From Steroidobacter gossypii (GTDB lineage: Bacteria; Pseudomonadota; Gammaproteobacteria; Steroidobacterales; Steroidobacteraceae), in contig NZ_JAEVLS010000002.1 in assembly GCF_016801985.1 (NCBI RefSeq), positions 62,001 to 126,000 of the forward strand: a stretch of 64,000 nt of DNA, read 5' to 3'. Shown piece after piece: positions 38,466 through 46,316 of the stretch. Positions within the stretch are counted from its first letter, which is position 1; each line of letters starts with the position of its first letter. The notes below the pieces were generated by a model, which was not told the DNA's origin, did no database searches, and was given only the letters and a program-made list of their open reading frames with translations. The translations under genes and the position numbers were made by a program.

Positions 38466-40070
38466 TTACATGCGGAACACGCCGAAGCGTGTCTCACCGA
38501 CCGGAGCATTGGCCGCAGCGGCGAGGCCGAGCCCCAGCGTGCGTCGCGTTTGCGAGGGATCGATGATGCCGTCATCCCAGAGACGGGCGGTCGCATAATA
38601 GGCGCTGCCTTGCGTCTCGAACTGGGCGCGCGTCGGCGCCTTGAAGGCTTCTTCCTCCTCGGCGCTCCACTGCTTGCCTTGCGCTTCGAGTGCATCACGG
38701 CGCACGGTGGCGAGCACATTGGCGGCCTGCTCGCCGCCCATGACCGATATCTTGGAATTCGGCCAGGTCCAGAGGAACCGGGGCGAATAAGCGCGACCAC
38801 ACATGCCGTAGTTGCCCGCGCCATAAGAGCCGCCGATCAGTACAGTGAACTTCGGCACCTGGGCCGTCGCGACCGCGGTGACCATCTTGGCGCCGTGGCG
38901 CGCGATGCCTTCGTTCTCGTATTTGCGACCGACCATGAAGCCGGTGATGTTCTGTAGAAACACCAGCGGGATGCGTCGCTGCGAGCACAGTTCGATGAAG
39001 TGCGCGGCCTTTTGCGCCGATTCCGAGAACAGCACGCCGTTGTTCGCGATGATGCCGACCTGATAGCCGTACACATGCGCGAAGCCCGTGACCAGCGTGT
39101 TGCCGAAGCGCGCTTTGAATTCGTCGAAGCGTGAACCGTCGACGATCCGAGCGATGACCTCGCGCACGTCGAAGGGCTTGCGTGTGTCCGCCGGGATCAC
39201 GCCGTACAACTCGTCCGGGTCGTACAGCGGATCTTCGACCGCTTGCTGCTGGAATGCTGTTTCGCGAGGTCCGAGATTACCGACGATGCGACGAACGATG
39301 GCCAGTGCGTGATGATCGTTCTCGGCAAGATGATCGGCGACGCCGGAGATGCGCGTGTGAACGTCACCTCCACCCAGGTCTTCCGCGCTCACGACTTCGC
39401 CCGTCGCCGCTTTCACCAGCGGCGGGCCGCCGAGAAAGATGGTGCCCTGGTTGCGCACGATCACGGCTTCGTCGCTCATGGCCGGCACGTAGGCACCGCC
39501 GGCGGTGCACGAGCCCATCACGCAGGCAATCTGCGGAATGCCGAGCGCCGACAGGTTCGCCTGGTTATAGAAGATGCGGCCGAAATGTTCCTTGTCCGGG
39601 AACACTTCGTCCTGCATGGGCAGGAAGGCGCCGCCGGAGTCGACCAGATAGACGCAGGGCAGGCGGTTCTCGCGCGCGATCTCTTGGGCGCGCAAATGTT
39701 TCTTGATGGTGATGGGGTAGTAGGTGCCGCCTTTGACCGTCGCGTCGTTGCCGACGATCACGCACTCGCGACCGTTGATGCGACCGACACCTGCGACCGC
39801 GCCGGCGCTGGCGACATCGCCGCCGTACATGCCGAGCGCGGCGAGGGGCGAGAATTCGAGGAACGGCGTGCCGGGATCGAGCAACAGATCGATGCGGTCG
39901 CGGACCAGCAGCTTGCCGCGAGCGGTGTGTTTCTGGCGGGCGCTCTCGGAGCCACCCAAGGCAACCGTCGCGGTTTTCTCACGCAACTCATCGACTAGCG
40001 CGCGCAAAGCGGCGCTGTTGGCGCGATATTCATCGCTGTTGGTGCGCAGCTTGGACGTAATGACGTTCAT
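38466..40070 (-). CDS. liuB: Methylcrotonyl-CoA carboxylase carboxyltransferase subunit
   Basis: A 534-residue carboxyltransferase. The pattern [52 protein letters not shown] and [19 protein letters not shown] matches LiuB/MccB closely. The ATG at 40070 is used; extending to 40163 would run through the operator. The gene precedes the biotin subunit by 13 bases. The usual isovaleryl-CoA dehydrogenase, hydratase and HMG-CoA lyase genes are absent here, so the pathway is completed elsewhere. Confidence 0.92.
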   Translation of the reverse strand: MNVITSKLRTNSDEYRANSAALRALVDELREKTATVALGGSESARQKHTARGKLLVRDRIDLLLDPGTPFLEFSPLAALGMYGGDVASAGAVAGVGRINGRECVIVGNDATVKGGTYYPITIKKHLRAQEIARENRLPCVYLVDSGGAFLPMQDEVFPDKEHFGRIFYNQANLSALGIPQIACVMGSCTAGGAYVPAMSDEAVIVRNQGTIFLGGPPLVKAATGEVVSAEDLGGGDVHTRISGVADHLAENDHHALAIVRRIVGNLGPRETAFQQQAVEDPLYDPDELYGVIPADTRKPFDVREVIARIVDGSRFDEFKARFGNTLVTGFAHVYGYQVGIIANNGVLFSESAQKAAHFIELCSQRRIPLVFLQNITGFMVGRKYENEGIARHGAKMVTAVATAQVPKFTVLIGGSYGAGNYGMCGRAYSPRFLWTWPNSKISVMGGEQAANVLATVRRDALEAQGKQWSAEEEEAFKAPTRAQFETQGSAYYATARLWDDGIIDPSQTRRTLGLGLAAAANAPVGETRFGVFRM

Positions 40071-40129
40071 GGGCCCCCTGATGACAACACCGGCATCTTT
40101 CGCGCCCGATTGTAGGAGTGTGCGGCCAA

Positions 40130-40170
40130 GAAGTGAATCAGCATTCACAAAGAAAATGAGCATTCACTTC
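40130..40170. promoter_or_regulatory. Palindromic operator of the divergent TetR/carboxylase region
   Basis: GAAGTGAAT (40130-40138) and ATTCACTTC (40162-40170) form a perfect outer dyad, and GTGAAT..ATTCAC (40133-40148) forms an inner one, so ATTCAC half-sites occur three times with orientation changes. This nested arrangement lies in the 128-base gap between liuB and the divergent TetR gene, the expected place for a TetR operator controlling both. Confidence 0.7.
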
Positions 40171-40198
40171 ATCGCGGGACCGGGGTAGGATCCGGCGC

Positions 40199-40840
40199 AT
40201 GAGCTACCGGCGTTCGTTCTTGATGGAGGAGCGGCTGGCCGACAATCGGCAGCGCATCCTGAAAGCCGCGCGCGCCCTGGTTGCCGAAGGCGGGTTCAAT
40301 CACGCGTCCATCGCTGCCGTGGCGGCCAGCGCCGGGCTGTCCGCCGGCGCCATCTATCGTTACTTTCCCTCCAAGGCGGCGCTGTTCGTCGAAGTGCTGA
40401 CTTCCGCCATCGATCACGAAATCGCCATCCTGCAGGCCATCGCCAAGGGGGCGGGAGATGTGACTTGCCGGCTGCGGGGCTGCGTGGAGTCGTTCGCCAA
40501 TCGTGCGCTCGAAGGTCCGTACCTCGCCTATGCCTTCATCGCGGAGCCTGCCGAGCAGGAGGTCGACGAGGCTCGCTTGCTCGGGCGCAAGCGGTTCGGC
40601 GAAGTATTCAAGTCGCTGTTGATCGAGGGCGTCGAGGCCGGCGAGTTTCCGGCTCAGTCGGTCGATATCGGCGCGGCGTGCATCGTCGGCGCGTTCACCG
40701 AAGCCTTGATCCGGCCCATCGCGCCAAGAGCCAAGCGCGAAGGGCGGAAGGAACTGGTCGAGGGCATCGTGGCTTTCTGTTTACGCGCGGTCGGTGCGAC
40801 TATCTCCGGCAGGAAGGCCGGCCGAGGCGTCAGGGCTTGA
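40199..40840 (+). CDS. TetR-family transcriptional regulator
   Basis: A 213-residue regulator. The N-terminal helix-turn-helix is clear (RILKAARALVAEGGFNHASI, VAASAGLSAGAIYRYFPSKAALF); the C-terminal half is the ligand-binding helical bundle. It is divergent from the methylcrotonyl-CoA carboxylase pair and separated by the ATTCAC palindromes, so it probably represses them in response to an acyl-CoA or branched-chain signal. This differs from Pseudomonas, where LiuR (MerR family) controls liu genes. Confidence 0.9.
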   Translation: MSYRRSFLMEERLADNRQRILKAARALVAEGGFNHASIAAVAASAGLSAGAIYRYFPSKAALFVEVLTSAIDHEIAILQAIAKGAGDVTCRLRGCVESFANRALEGPYLAYAFIAEPAEQEVDEARLLGRKRFGEVFKSLLIEGVEAGEFPAQSVDIGAACIVGAFTEALIRPIAPRAKREGRKELVEGIVAFCLRAVGATISGRKAGRGVRA

Positions 40841-40847
40841 AGTCAAC

Positions 40848-40886
40848 GTCTGAGGCCAGGGTCTGAGGCAAGGGTCTGAGGCCGGG
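40848..40886 (+). repeat. Three tandem 13-bp repeats upstream of yjbQ
   Basis: GTCTGAGGCCAGG, GTCTGAGGCAAGG and GTCTGAGGCCGGG follow head to tail between the TetR stop and the yjbQ start, replacing the usual ribosome-binding region. Function unknown; they may be neutral expansion. Confidence 0.8.
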
Positions 40887-40898
40887 GTCGAGAGCATC

Positions 40899-41318
40899 AT
40901 GCGCCAGTTCACTCACGTTGTTTCGATTCGCACTTCGCGCCGGGGTCTGGTCGAGATCACCCGCGAGATTCGCTCTTGGGTGGCCGCTCAGCAGGTGAGC
41001 ACCGGCTTGCTCACGGTATTCTGCAGGCACACTTCGGCATCGCTGCTGATCCAGGAGAATGCAGCCAAGGAAGTACGCACCGACCTGGAAGCGTTCTTCG
41101 AGCAGATCGCGCCCGAGGATCCGAGCCGCTATGCGCACGACGACGAAGGTCCGGACGACATGCCGGCGCATCTGCGCACGGCGTTGACCCAAGTGCAGTT
41201 ATCCATACCCGTGATGGACGGCCAGATCGTGCTCGGGACTTGGCAGGGCATCTACCTGTTCGAGCACCGCCAGCGGCCGCACCAGCGGGAAGTGGTCCTG
41301 CATCTGCTGGGCGAGTAG
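40899..41318 (+). CDS. yjbQ: YjbQ/UPF0047 family protein (secondary thiamine-phosphate synthase)
   Basis: A 139-residue protein with the family blocks CRHTSASLLIQENA, HDDEGPDDMPAHLRTAL and VLGTWQGIYLFEHR. UPF0047/YjbQ proteins can substitute weakly for ThiE when overproduced; their true function is unclear. The His residues of the HTSAS and DMPAHL motifs may bind metal. It is not linked to the thiamine operon 8 kb away. The start follows three short repeats. Confidence 0.93.
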   Translation: MRQFTHVVSIRTSRRGLVEITREIRSWVAAQQVSTGLLTVFCRHTSASLLIQENAAKEVRTDLEAFFEQIAPEDPSRYAHDDEGPDDMPAHLRTALTQVQLSIPVMDGQIVLGTWQGIYLFEHRQRPHQREVVLHLLGE

Positions 41319-41410
41319 CGCCCTGTCTCGACGAAACATGTCCCAACTGTCACGGACGCAACGCCCGAGACTGAATACACTGAGGACATGAGATCCCACC
41401 AGCTGTCGAA

Positions 41411-41432
41411 CCGACGCGACTCATCGCGTCGG
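41411..41432. repeat. Perfect 9-bp inverted repeat upstream of fsr
   Basis: CCGACGCGA and TCGCGTCGG flank a CTCA loop, giving a strong hairpin 17 bases upstream of the TTG start of fsr. It could terminate yjbQ transcription, serve as an operator, or influence initiation of fsr in the mRNA. Confidence 0.6.
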
Positions 41433-41449
41433 TCGCACGGAGCGTTTGC

Positions 41450-42667
41450 TTGAATTCTTCGGTCGAGGTTCGCGATCCCGCCAGCGTGCGGGATCACACT
41501 GCGTTTTCGGTGATTCTGGCGATCAGCTGCTGCCACCTGTTGAACGACATGATGCAGTCGCTGATGCAGGCCAGTTATCCCATGGTCAAGGCCAGTCACT
41601 CGCTGAGCTTCGCGCAGCTCGGGTGGATTTCGCTGGCATATCAGACCACCGCGTCGTTGCTTCAGCCGGTGATCGGTTATGTCGCCGACAAGCGGCCGGC
41701 GCCGTTTTCCTTGCCCACAGGAACACTGTTCACCGCTGCCGGGCTGGCGGTGTTCGCGTTGGCTCAGAGTTTCTGGGGGCTCCTGGTCGGGGCCATGATG
41801 CTCGGCATGGGATCATCGGTGTTCCATCCCGAAGCTTCGCGGGTCGCACGCATGGCGGCGGGCGATCGTCATTCGCTCGCGCAGTCGCTGTTTCAGCTGG
41901 GCGGCAATGCGGGGCAGGCCATCGGACCGCTGTTCGCGGCGCTGGTGGTTGTGCAGTGGGGGCAATCAAGCCTGGTGGCTTTCGCGCTGCTGACCCTGGT
42001 GTCGACCGCGATCCTGTGGAACGTGGGTCTCTGGTACAAACATCACGGCTTGCCTCGCCTGCAACGACTGCGCGCGCCACAGAAGCTGGAAGTTGCTTTG
42101 CCACGCGGGCATGTGGCCAAGGGCATGGCGATTCTGCTGCTGTTGATCTTTTCCAAGTTCGCTTACGTGGCGAGCTTGAGCAACTACTACACCTTCTACC
42201 TGATCGAGCGTTTTCAGATGAGCGTGATCGAGGCGCAGGTGCATTTGTTCCTGTTTTTGGGCTCGCTCGCTGTCGGTACGCTGGCCGGCGGCTACTGGGG
42301 CGACCGCTTCGGCCGCAAGAACGTGATTCGCTTTTCGGTGCTGGGCGCGATTCCATTCACGCTGCTGTTGCCGTTCGCGGGGCTGGCGTGGACCGAGGTG
42401 CTGACGGTGCTCATCGGGCTGACCATCGCGTCGGCGTTTCCGGCCATCGTGGTGTTTGCACAGGAGCTGATGCCCGCGCGAGTCGGGATGGTGTCGGGAA
42501 TGATGTTCGGCTTTTCGTTCGGCGTCGGCGGGCTGGCGGCTGCCTCGTTCGGGCATCTGGCCGACGTGCATGGCATCGAAGCGGTTTATCGCTTGAGTGC
42601 GTTGCTCCCCTTGCTGGGGTTGCTCGCCATCTGGCTGCCGGACGCTCGACGCCGCGCGGCTGGCTAG
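41450..42667 (+). CDS. fsr: MFS efflux transporter, Fsr (fosmidomycin resistance) family
   Basis: A 405-residue twelve-helix transporter. The blocks SCCHLLNDMMQSLM, GMGSSVFHPEASRVARMA, LAQSLFQLGGNAGQ, ILLLLIFSKFAYVASLSNYYTFYL and FAQELMPARVGMVSGM closely match E. coli Fsr as I recall it. The start is TTG; no ATG fits the family N-terminus. It is convergent with the HD-GYP gene with 13 bases between. Confidence 0.92.
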   Translation: MNSSVEVRDPASVRDHTAFSVILAISCCHLLNDMMQSLMQASYPMVKASHSLSFAQLGWISLAYQTTASLLQPVIGYVADKRPAPFSLPTGTLFTAAGLAVFALAQSFWGLLVGAMMLGMGSSVFHPEASRVARMAAGDRHSLAQSLFQLGGNAGQAIGPLFAALVVVQWGQSSLVAFALLTLVSTAILWNVGLWYKHHGLPRLQRLRAPQKLEVALPRGHVAKGMAILLLLIFSKFAYVASLSNYYTFYLIERFQMSVIEAQVHLFLFLGSLAVGTLAGGYWGDRFGRKNVIRFSVLGAIPFTLLLPFAGLAWTEVLTVLIGLTIASAFPAIVVFAQELMPARVGMVSGMMFGFSFGVGGLAAASFGHLADVHGIEAVYRLSALLPLLGLLAIWLPDARRRAAG

Positions 42668-42680
42668 GCCGCGCGCCGGA

Positions 42681-43886
42681 TCACGAAATGTGGTTGGCCC
42701 ACAGGTCGTTGAGGTAGCCGAAGCTCCAGTTCTCGGGGGGCTCGCGGGCCACGATGCGATCGTTGGCGAACGGGTCCATCAGATCCAGCAGCTTGGGCTC
42801 GAAGGGCAGGCCCGACTTGGTGGAGAAGAACAATTTCACCTTGGGGGCCGTGAGTTTGGCGGCGTTCTGTTCCACGACCACGCCCAGCTTGCCGGACGCC
42901 ATGCGCACCAGCGAGCCGATCGGGTAGATGCCGATGGTCTTGATGAAGGTCTGCAGCACCTTCGGGTCGAAATGTCCTTCCCAGGAAGCCATTTTCGACA
43001 CCGACTCCGCCGGATCCCAGCCCGCCTTGTAGGGTCGGTCTGAAGTCACGGCGTCGTACACGTCACAAACCGCGCTCATGCGCGCGATCAGCGAAATCTT
43101 GTCCTCGGGCAGCTTGTCGGGATAGCCCTTGCCGTCGATGCGCTCGTGATGATGACGAGCGACATCGAGCACGCGCTCGTTGTCGACGCCGCTTTCGAGC
43201 AGCATCTCGTAGCCGCGCACCGGGTGCGATTTGATGATGGCGAATTCTTCGTCGGTGAGCTTGCCCGGCTTGTTGATGATGTCCTGGGGCATGACCGCCT
43301 TGCCGAGATCGTGCAACAGGCCGGCCATGCCGGCGTCGCGCACGGTGTCATCATCGAGGCCGAGCTGGCGGCCGAGCGAGACCATGAGCGCACACACGGA
43401 CACCGAGTGCATATAAGTGTATTCGTCCGCGGTCTTCAGCCGGCACAGGCTGACCAGCGCGCTTGAGTTGTGATCCACCGAATCGACGATGTCGTTGACC
43501 AGCGGCGCGCAGTTGCTGGTGTTCACGGCGTTGCCCATGCGGGCTTCTGCGAACAGCGAAGTGACGGCTTCCTTGGAACGCTTGAGCACTTGAGCGGCGT
43601 TGTCCAATTCGTCCGCCATCGAGCCGCGCTTCCTCGGCGTGGGCGCGCTCTGAGGCTCAGGCACCGTGATCGAAGGCGAGGGCGTCTCCTTGGGAGGCGC
43701 CACATCTATGCCTTTGGACAGATCGATCCAGATCTGCTCCACGCCCGAGCTCTTCAGGCGGGCGAGCGCCTCGGCGTCCTTCACCAAAAAACGGGTCTTC
43801 CACAGACCGTGTTTCAGCCACGGTCCGTCGACCGAAGCCACGAACATTCCGGTTCGAACTTCAGAGATGGCGATTTTCTTCAACAT
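42681..43886 (-). CDS. HD-GYP domain cyclic-di-GMP phosphodiesterase with DUF3391 N-terminus
   Basis: A 401-residue protein. The N-terminal DUF3391-like region begins [16 protein letters not shown]. The HD-GYP domain has [11 protein letters not shown], the [11 protein letters not shown] motif and the [12 protein letters not shown] segment with the conserved metal and GYP residues; it should hydrolyse c-di-GMP in the cytoplasm. The ATG at 43886 is preferred to the frame start at 44015. It is divergent from the EAD locus. Confidence 0.92.
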   Translation of the reverse strand: MLKKIAISEVRTGMFVASVDGPWLKHGLWKTRFLVKDAEALARLKSSGVEQIWIDLSKGIDVAPPKETPSPSITVPEPQSAPTPRKRGSMADELDNAAQVLKRSKEAVTSLFAEARMGNAVNTSNCAPLVNDIVDSVDHNSSALVSLCRLKTADEYTYMHSVSVCALMVSLGRQLGLDDDTVRDAGMAGLLHDLGKAVMPQDIINKPGKLTDEEFAIIKSHPVRGYEMLLESGVDNERVLDVARHHHERIDGKGYPDKLPEDKISLIARMSAVCDVYDAVTSDRPYKAGWDPAESVSKMASWEGHFDPKVLQTFIKTIGIYPIGSLVRMASGKLGVVVEQNAAKLTAPKVKLFFSTKSGLPFEPKLLDLMDPFANDRIVAREPPENWSFGYLNDLWANHIS

Positions 43887-44149
43887 GTCATAGGCAGGCC
43901 AGCCCTCGGGGTGGGCATTCACCCGCTGCGTTTGATCCGTGTGCTGCTCTGCATCGGCAGCGATGACGGAAAAATTACGGTAGGCCGGCCCCGGATTGTG
44001 AGAGGTCCGTCCCAAAGCCGACGCCGGCTCGCCATCTAAGTAAAATCGTGGCGTGCTCCAGACAACGACTCAGGGGCAACGACTCAGGGCAACGATTAGG
44101 ACAACGATTCAGGGCTTCCCTCAATCCGTTCCGACAACAAGGAGTGGCC
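43887..44149. other. Intergenic region between HD-GYP and the EAD operon
   Basis: This 263-base gap includes the four short repeats described separately. A -10-like TAAAAT lies at 44041-44046 on the plus strand, but no fitting -35 element is seen 17 bases before it. An AAGGAG ribosome binding site at 44138-44143 precedes the first gene's ATG, seven bases apart. Confidence 0.45.
44063..44114 (+). repeat. Four tandem approximately 13-bp repeats upstream of the EAD operon
   Basis: CAACGACTCAGGGG, CAACGACTCAGGG, CAACGATTAGGA and CAACGATTCAGGG follow in tandem. They lie in the 5' leader or promoter of the three-gene locus, ending 35 bases before the first start codon. They could be protein-binding sites or neutral expansion. 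Confidence 0.8.
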
Positions 44150-45247
44150 ATGGCCCTCGATCTGAATGAGCTGAGTGGTCCGCAACGCAGGATCGTTCGC
44201 GACGCCTTCCTCGCCGCCTTCACGGCGCAGACCCTGGACCAGTTGCTGCAAGACGAGCTCGACCTGCAGCCACTGGCCACGCTGGTCCCGGCGGCAAGCT
44301 TCGAGGCGATGGTGTTCAACCTGATCAATCTTTCCAAACGGGAAGGTTGGACCGACCGCCTCATCGCCGCGGCGGAGCGAACATCCAACAACGCCCGCGT
44401 GCGCGGCCTGCGTGCTTCGCTCGAAACGGCAGCCATCGTCGACGTGGCTGCTCTTGAACAGAGAGTCACAGCGGTCGCTCCGGCGAGCGGCGGGCTGGAG
44501 CGGCTGGTGAGAGTCGACGGCGGTTTCGCCGACTGGGGCCTGTGGATCGAAAAGATGACCGACATCGGGCGTCGAATCTGCCGCATCCAGTATCCAGACA
44601 ACTTGAAGATGGCCGGCGGCACCGGCTTTCTGGTCGCCAGGGATCTGGTGCTCACCAACTATCACGTCATCGAGCGCCACGCCCAAGCGCAGCAGGACCC
44701 TGCAGACATCGCTTGTCTGTTCGATTTTGCCGTCGGTTCGGCGGCGCCGGTGGCGGTGAAACTGGCGGCAGCGCCGAAATGGCTGGTGGATTGGAGCCCG
44801 TATAGTCCGCACGACCCCGGCGATGCCGGCGGTGTGCCCGATCCCGATCATCTCGACTATGCGCTGCTGCGCCTGCAACGAGCCATCGGCGAGGGAAACG
44901 TTGCCGGCCAGCCACGCGGCTGGATCCAGATCGACTCGGGTCGGGCGCGGCCCGCGGCCAAATCCATCCTGTTCATAGGTCAACATCCGCAGCTCGAGCC
45001 GTTGAAGTTGGCTATCGGCGCGGTGCTCGAGCCAAATGGCAACGGCACGCGGCTGCTCTACGATACCAACACTGAACGCGGCTCCTCCGGCTCGCCGGGC
45101 CTGGATGCAGGGTTGCATGCCGTCGTGTTGCATCATGCGGGGGATCCCGACTATTCGCGGCTGCTGGGCCGATATAACCAGGGAATTCCGTTAGACTTGA
45201 TCGTGCAGCGGATGGCAGCTCGAGGCGTACCTAAGTTCTGGACTTGA
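44150..45247 (+). CDS. EAD1-like domain plus trypsin-like serine protease (conflict-system effector)
   Basis: A 365-residue protein with two parts. Residues about 8-90 form an all-alpha EAD1-like domain (AFLAAFTAQTLDQLLQDELDL ... LVPAASFEAMVFNLINLSKREG). Residues about 125-360 are a trypsin-fold protease: His172 in TNYHVIE, Asp236 in HLDYALLRL and Ser313 in RGSSGSP, all the catalytic triad. The ATG at 44150, with AAGGAG upstream, is used; the open frame from 44048 is not domain-like. In known EAD systems this domain recruits effectors to a sensor; the protease would be the cell-killing or processing part. No signal peptide, so it acts in the cytoplasm. Confidence 0.88.
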   Translation: MALDLNELSGPQRRIVRDAFLAAFTAQTLDQLLQDELDLQPLATLVPAASFEAMVFNLINLSKREGWTDRLIAAAERTSNNARVRGLRASLETAAIVDVAALEQRVTAVAPASGGLERLVRVDGGFADWGLWIEKMTDIGRRICRIQYPDNLKMAGGTGFLVARDLVLTNYHVIERHAQAQQDPADIACLFDFAVGSAAPVAVKLAAAPKWLVDWSPYSPHDPGDAGGVPDPDHLDYALLRLQRAIGEGNVAGQPRGWIQIDSGRARPAAKSILFIGQHPQLEPLKLAIGAVLEPNGNGTRLLYDTNTERGSSGSPGLDAGLHAVVLHHAGDPDYSRLLGRYNQGIPLDLIVQRMAARGVPKFWT

Positions 45248-45257
45248 GGACGCGCGC

Positions 45258-46316
45258 ATGGCGCTGGACAACCAGCAGCGACGGCAGTTGCGACAGGAGA
45301 TGATCGGGGCCTTCGACCGGCAGGCGCTCGATCTGTTTCTGCAGGACTGGCTCGACATAGAGCTCGAGCGCGTGGTGCCCGCGGGCAAGAACTTCGACAT
45401 GGAATGTCAGCTGGTGATCGTGTGGGCCGAGGACAACGGCCGGCTCACGTCGCTGCTGCAAGCGTTCCAGAATCATCATCCCAAGCAAGCTTTCGCCAGT
45501 TTCGCCGCGACGCTGCTCGCCAAGGTCACTACCACCGAGACTGCTCCGGGCGCGCCGCATCGTCCGTTCTTCATCAACACGCGTCCGGTGTTGAATCGCA
45601 AACAATTCTGGGATCGGCTGAGCTCCCTGGCGAACGGGGCGCCTGCCGGTCGCGTGCTCGCAGTGAACGGCGGGGTGGGAAAATCGTATTCACGATGGCC
45701 CATCAGTTACATCTGCGATCCGAGCAGGAACTACGCGCGAATGGTTCGCGTCGAAGCCAACAGTGGCGACGTGCTCGATGTCACGGGTGTGTCGCTGGCC
45801 AACGCCATCGTTTCCCGCCTGTGGGGCGATCAACTCGCCGATGTCGACGAGTGGGCCCAGGTGTCGCGCGTCACCAAGGATCTGGCAGCGAAATTGATCG
45901 CACGACTGGCGGCATTGCCGGATCGAACCTGGCTGGTGATCGACGAGCTCGACCTGGTGAACCTGGACAAGAGCGCGGTCGAATTTCTTTGCAAACTGTG
46001 CGAGGCCGTCGACGGCAACGAATGTCCCAACCTCTGGTTGTTCCTGCTCGGCCTGGAACCCACCAAGCTGAGCGCGCACGTGGCGCCGTATGTTCCATTG
46101 GACGTCGTGCATCGGCCGGAGCGGTCGGATATCGAAGATTTCATTCGGTGGTTCGCCCGCACGGCGGGACGTTCCGACGATCCCGTTGTATTGAAGCCCA
46201 CGGTGGACGCGCTCGATGCACTGTTGCCGGTGGATCCAAATCACGATCACTGGAAGCAGTTCCACAGCCGATTGCACGACACCTGTGAACGCATCAGGCA
46301 GGGAACACTGCCGTGA
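45258..46316 (+). CDS. EAD1-like domain plus P-loop NTPase
   Basis: A 352-residue protein. Residues 4-85 repeat the EAD1 pattern of the preceding protein (MIGAFDRQALDLFLQDWLDIE ... VVPAGKNFDMECQLVIVWAEDNG). A linker follows, then a P-loop domain with Walker A NGGVGKS (137-143) and Walker B TWLVIDELD (224-232). No clear TPR, WD or effector domain follows; the protein ends at about residue 350. It starts 10 bases after the protease gene and its stop overlaps the next GTG by four bases. It may be a nucleotide-dependent adaptor or second switch in the system. Confidence 0.8.
   Translation: MALDNQQRRQLRQEMIGAFDRQALDLFLQDWLDIELERVVPAGKNFDMECQLVIVWAEDNGRLTSLLQAFQNHHPKQAFASFAATLLAKVTTTETAPGAPHRPFFINTRPVLNRKQFWDRLSSLANGAPAGRVLAVNGGVGKSYSRWPISYICDPSRNYARMVRVEANSGDVLDVTGVSLANAIVSRLWGDQLADVDEWAQVSRVTKDLAAKLIARLAALPDRTWLVIDELDLVNLDKSAVEFLCKLCEAVDGNECPNLWLFLLGLEPTKLSAHVAPYVPLDVVHRPERSDIEDFIRWFARTAGRSDDPVVLKPTVDALDALLPVDPNHDHWKQFHSRLHDTCERIRQGTLP

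Noticed and set aside
38453-38824. N-terminal extension of the biotin carboxylase subunit
   Set aside because: The sequence before MFTKILIANRGE is Arg/Ser/Pro-rich and overlaps liuB; the ATG at 38452 fits the family start.
44048-44149. Extension of the EAD-protease N-terminus
   Set aside because: It would translate the tandem repeats; the ATG at 44150 has an AAGGAG ribosome binding site and begins the EAD pattern directly.
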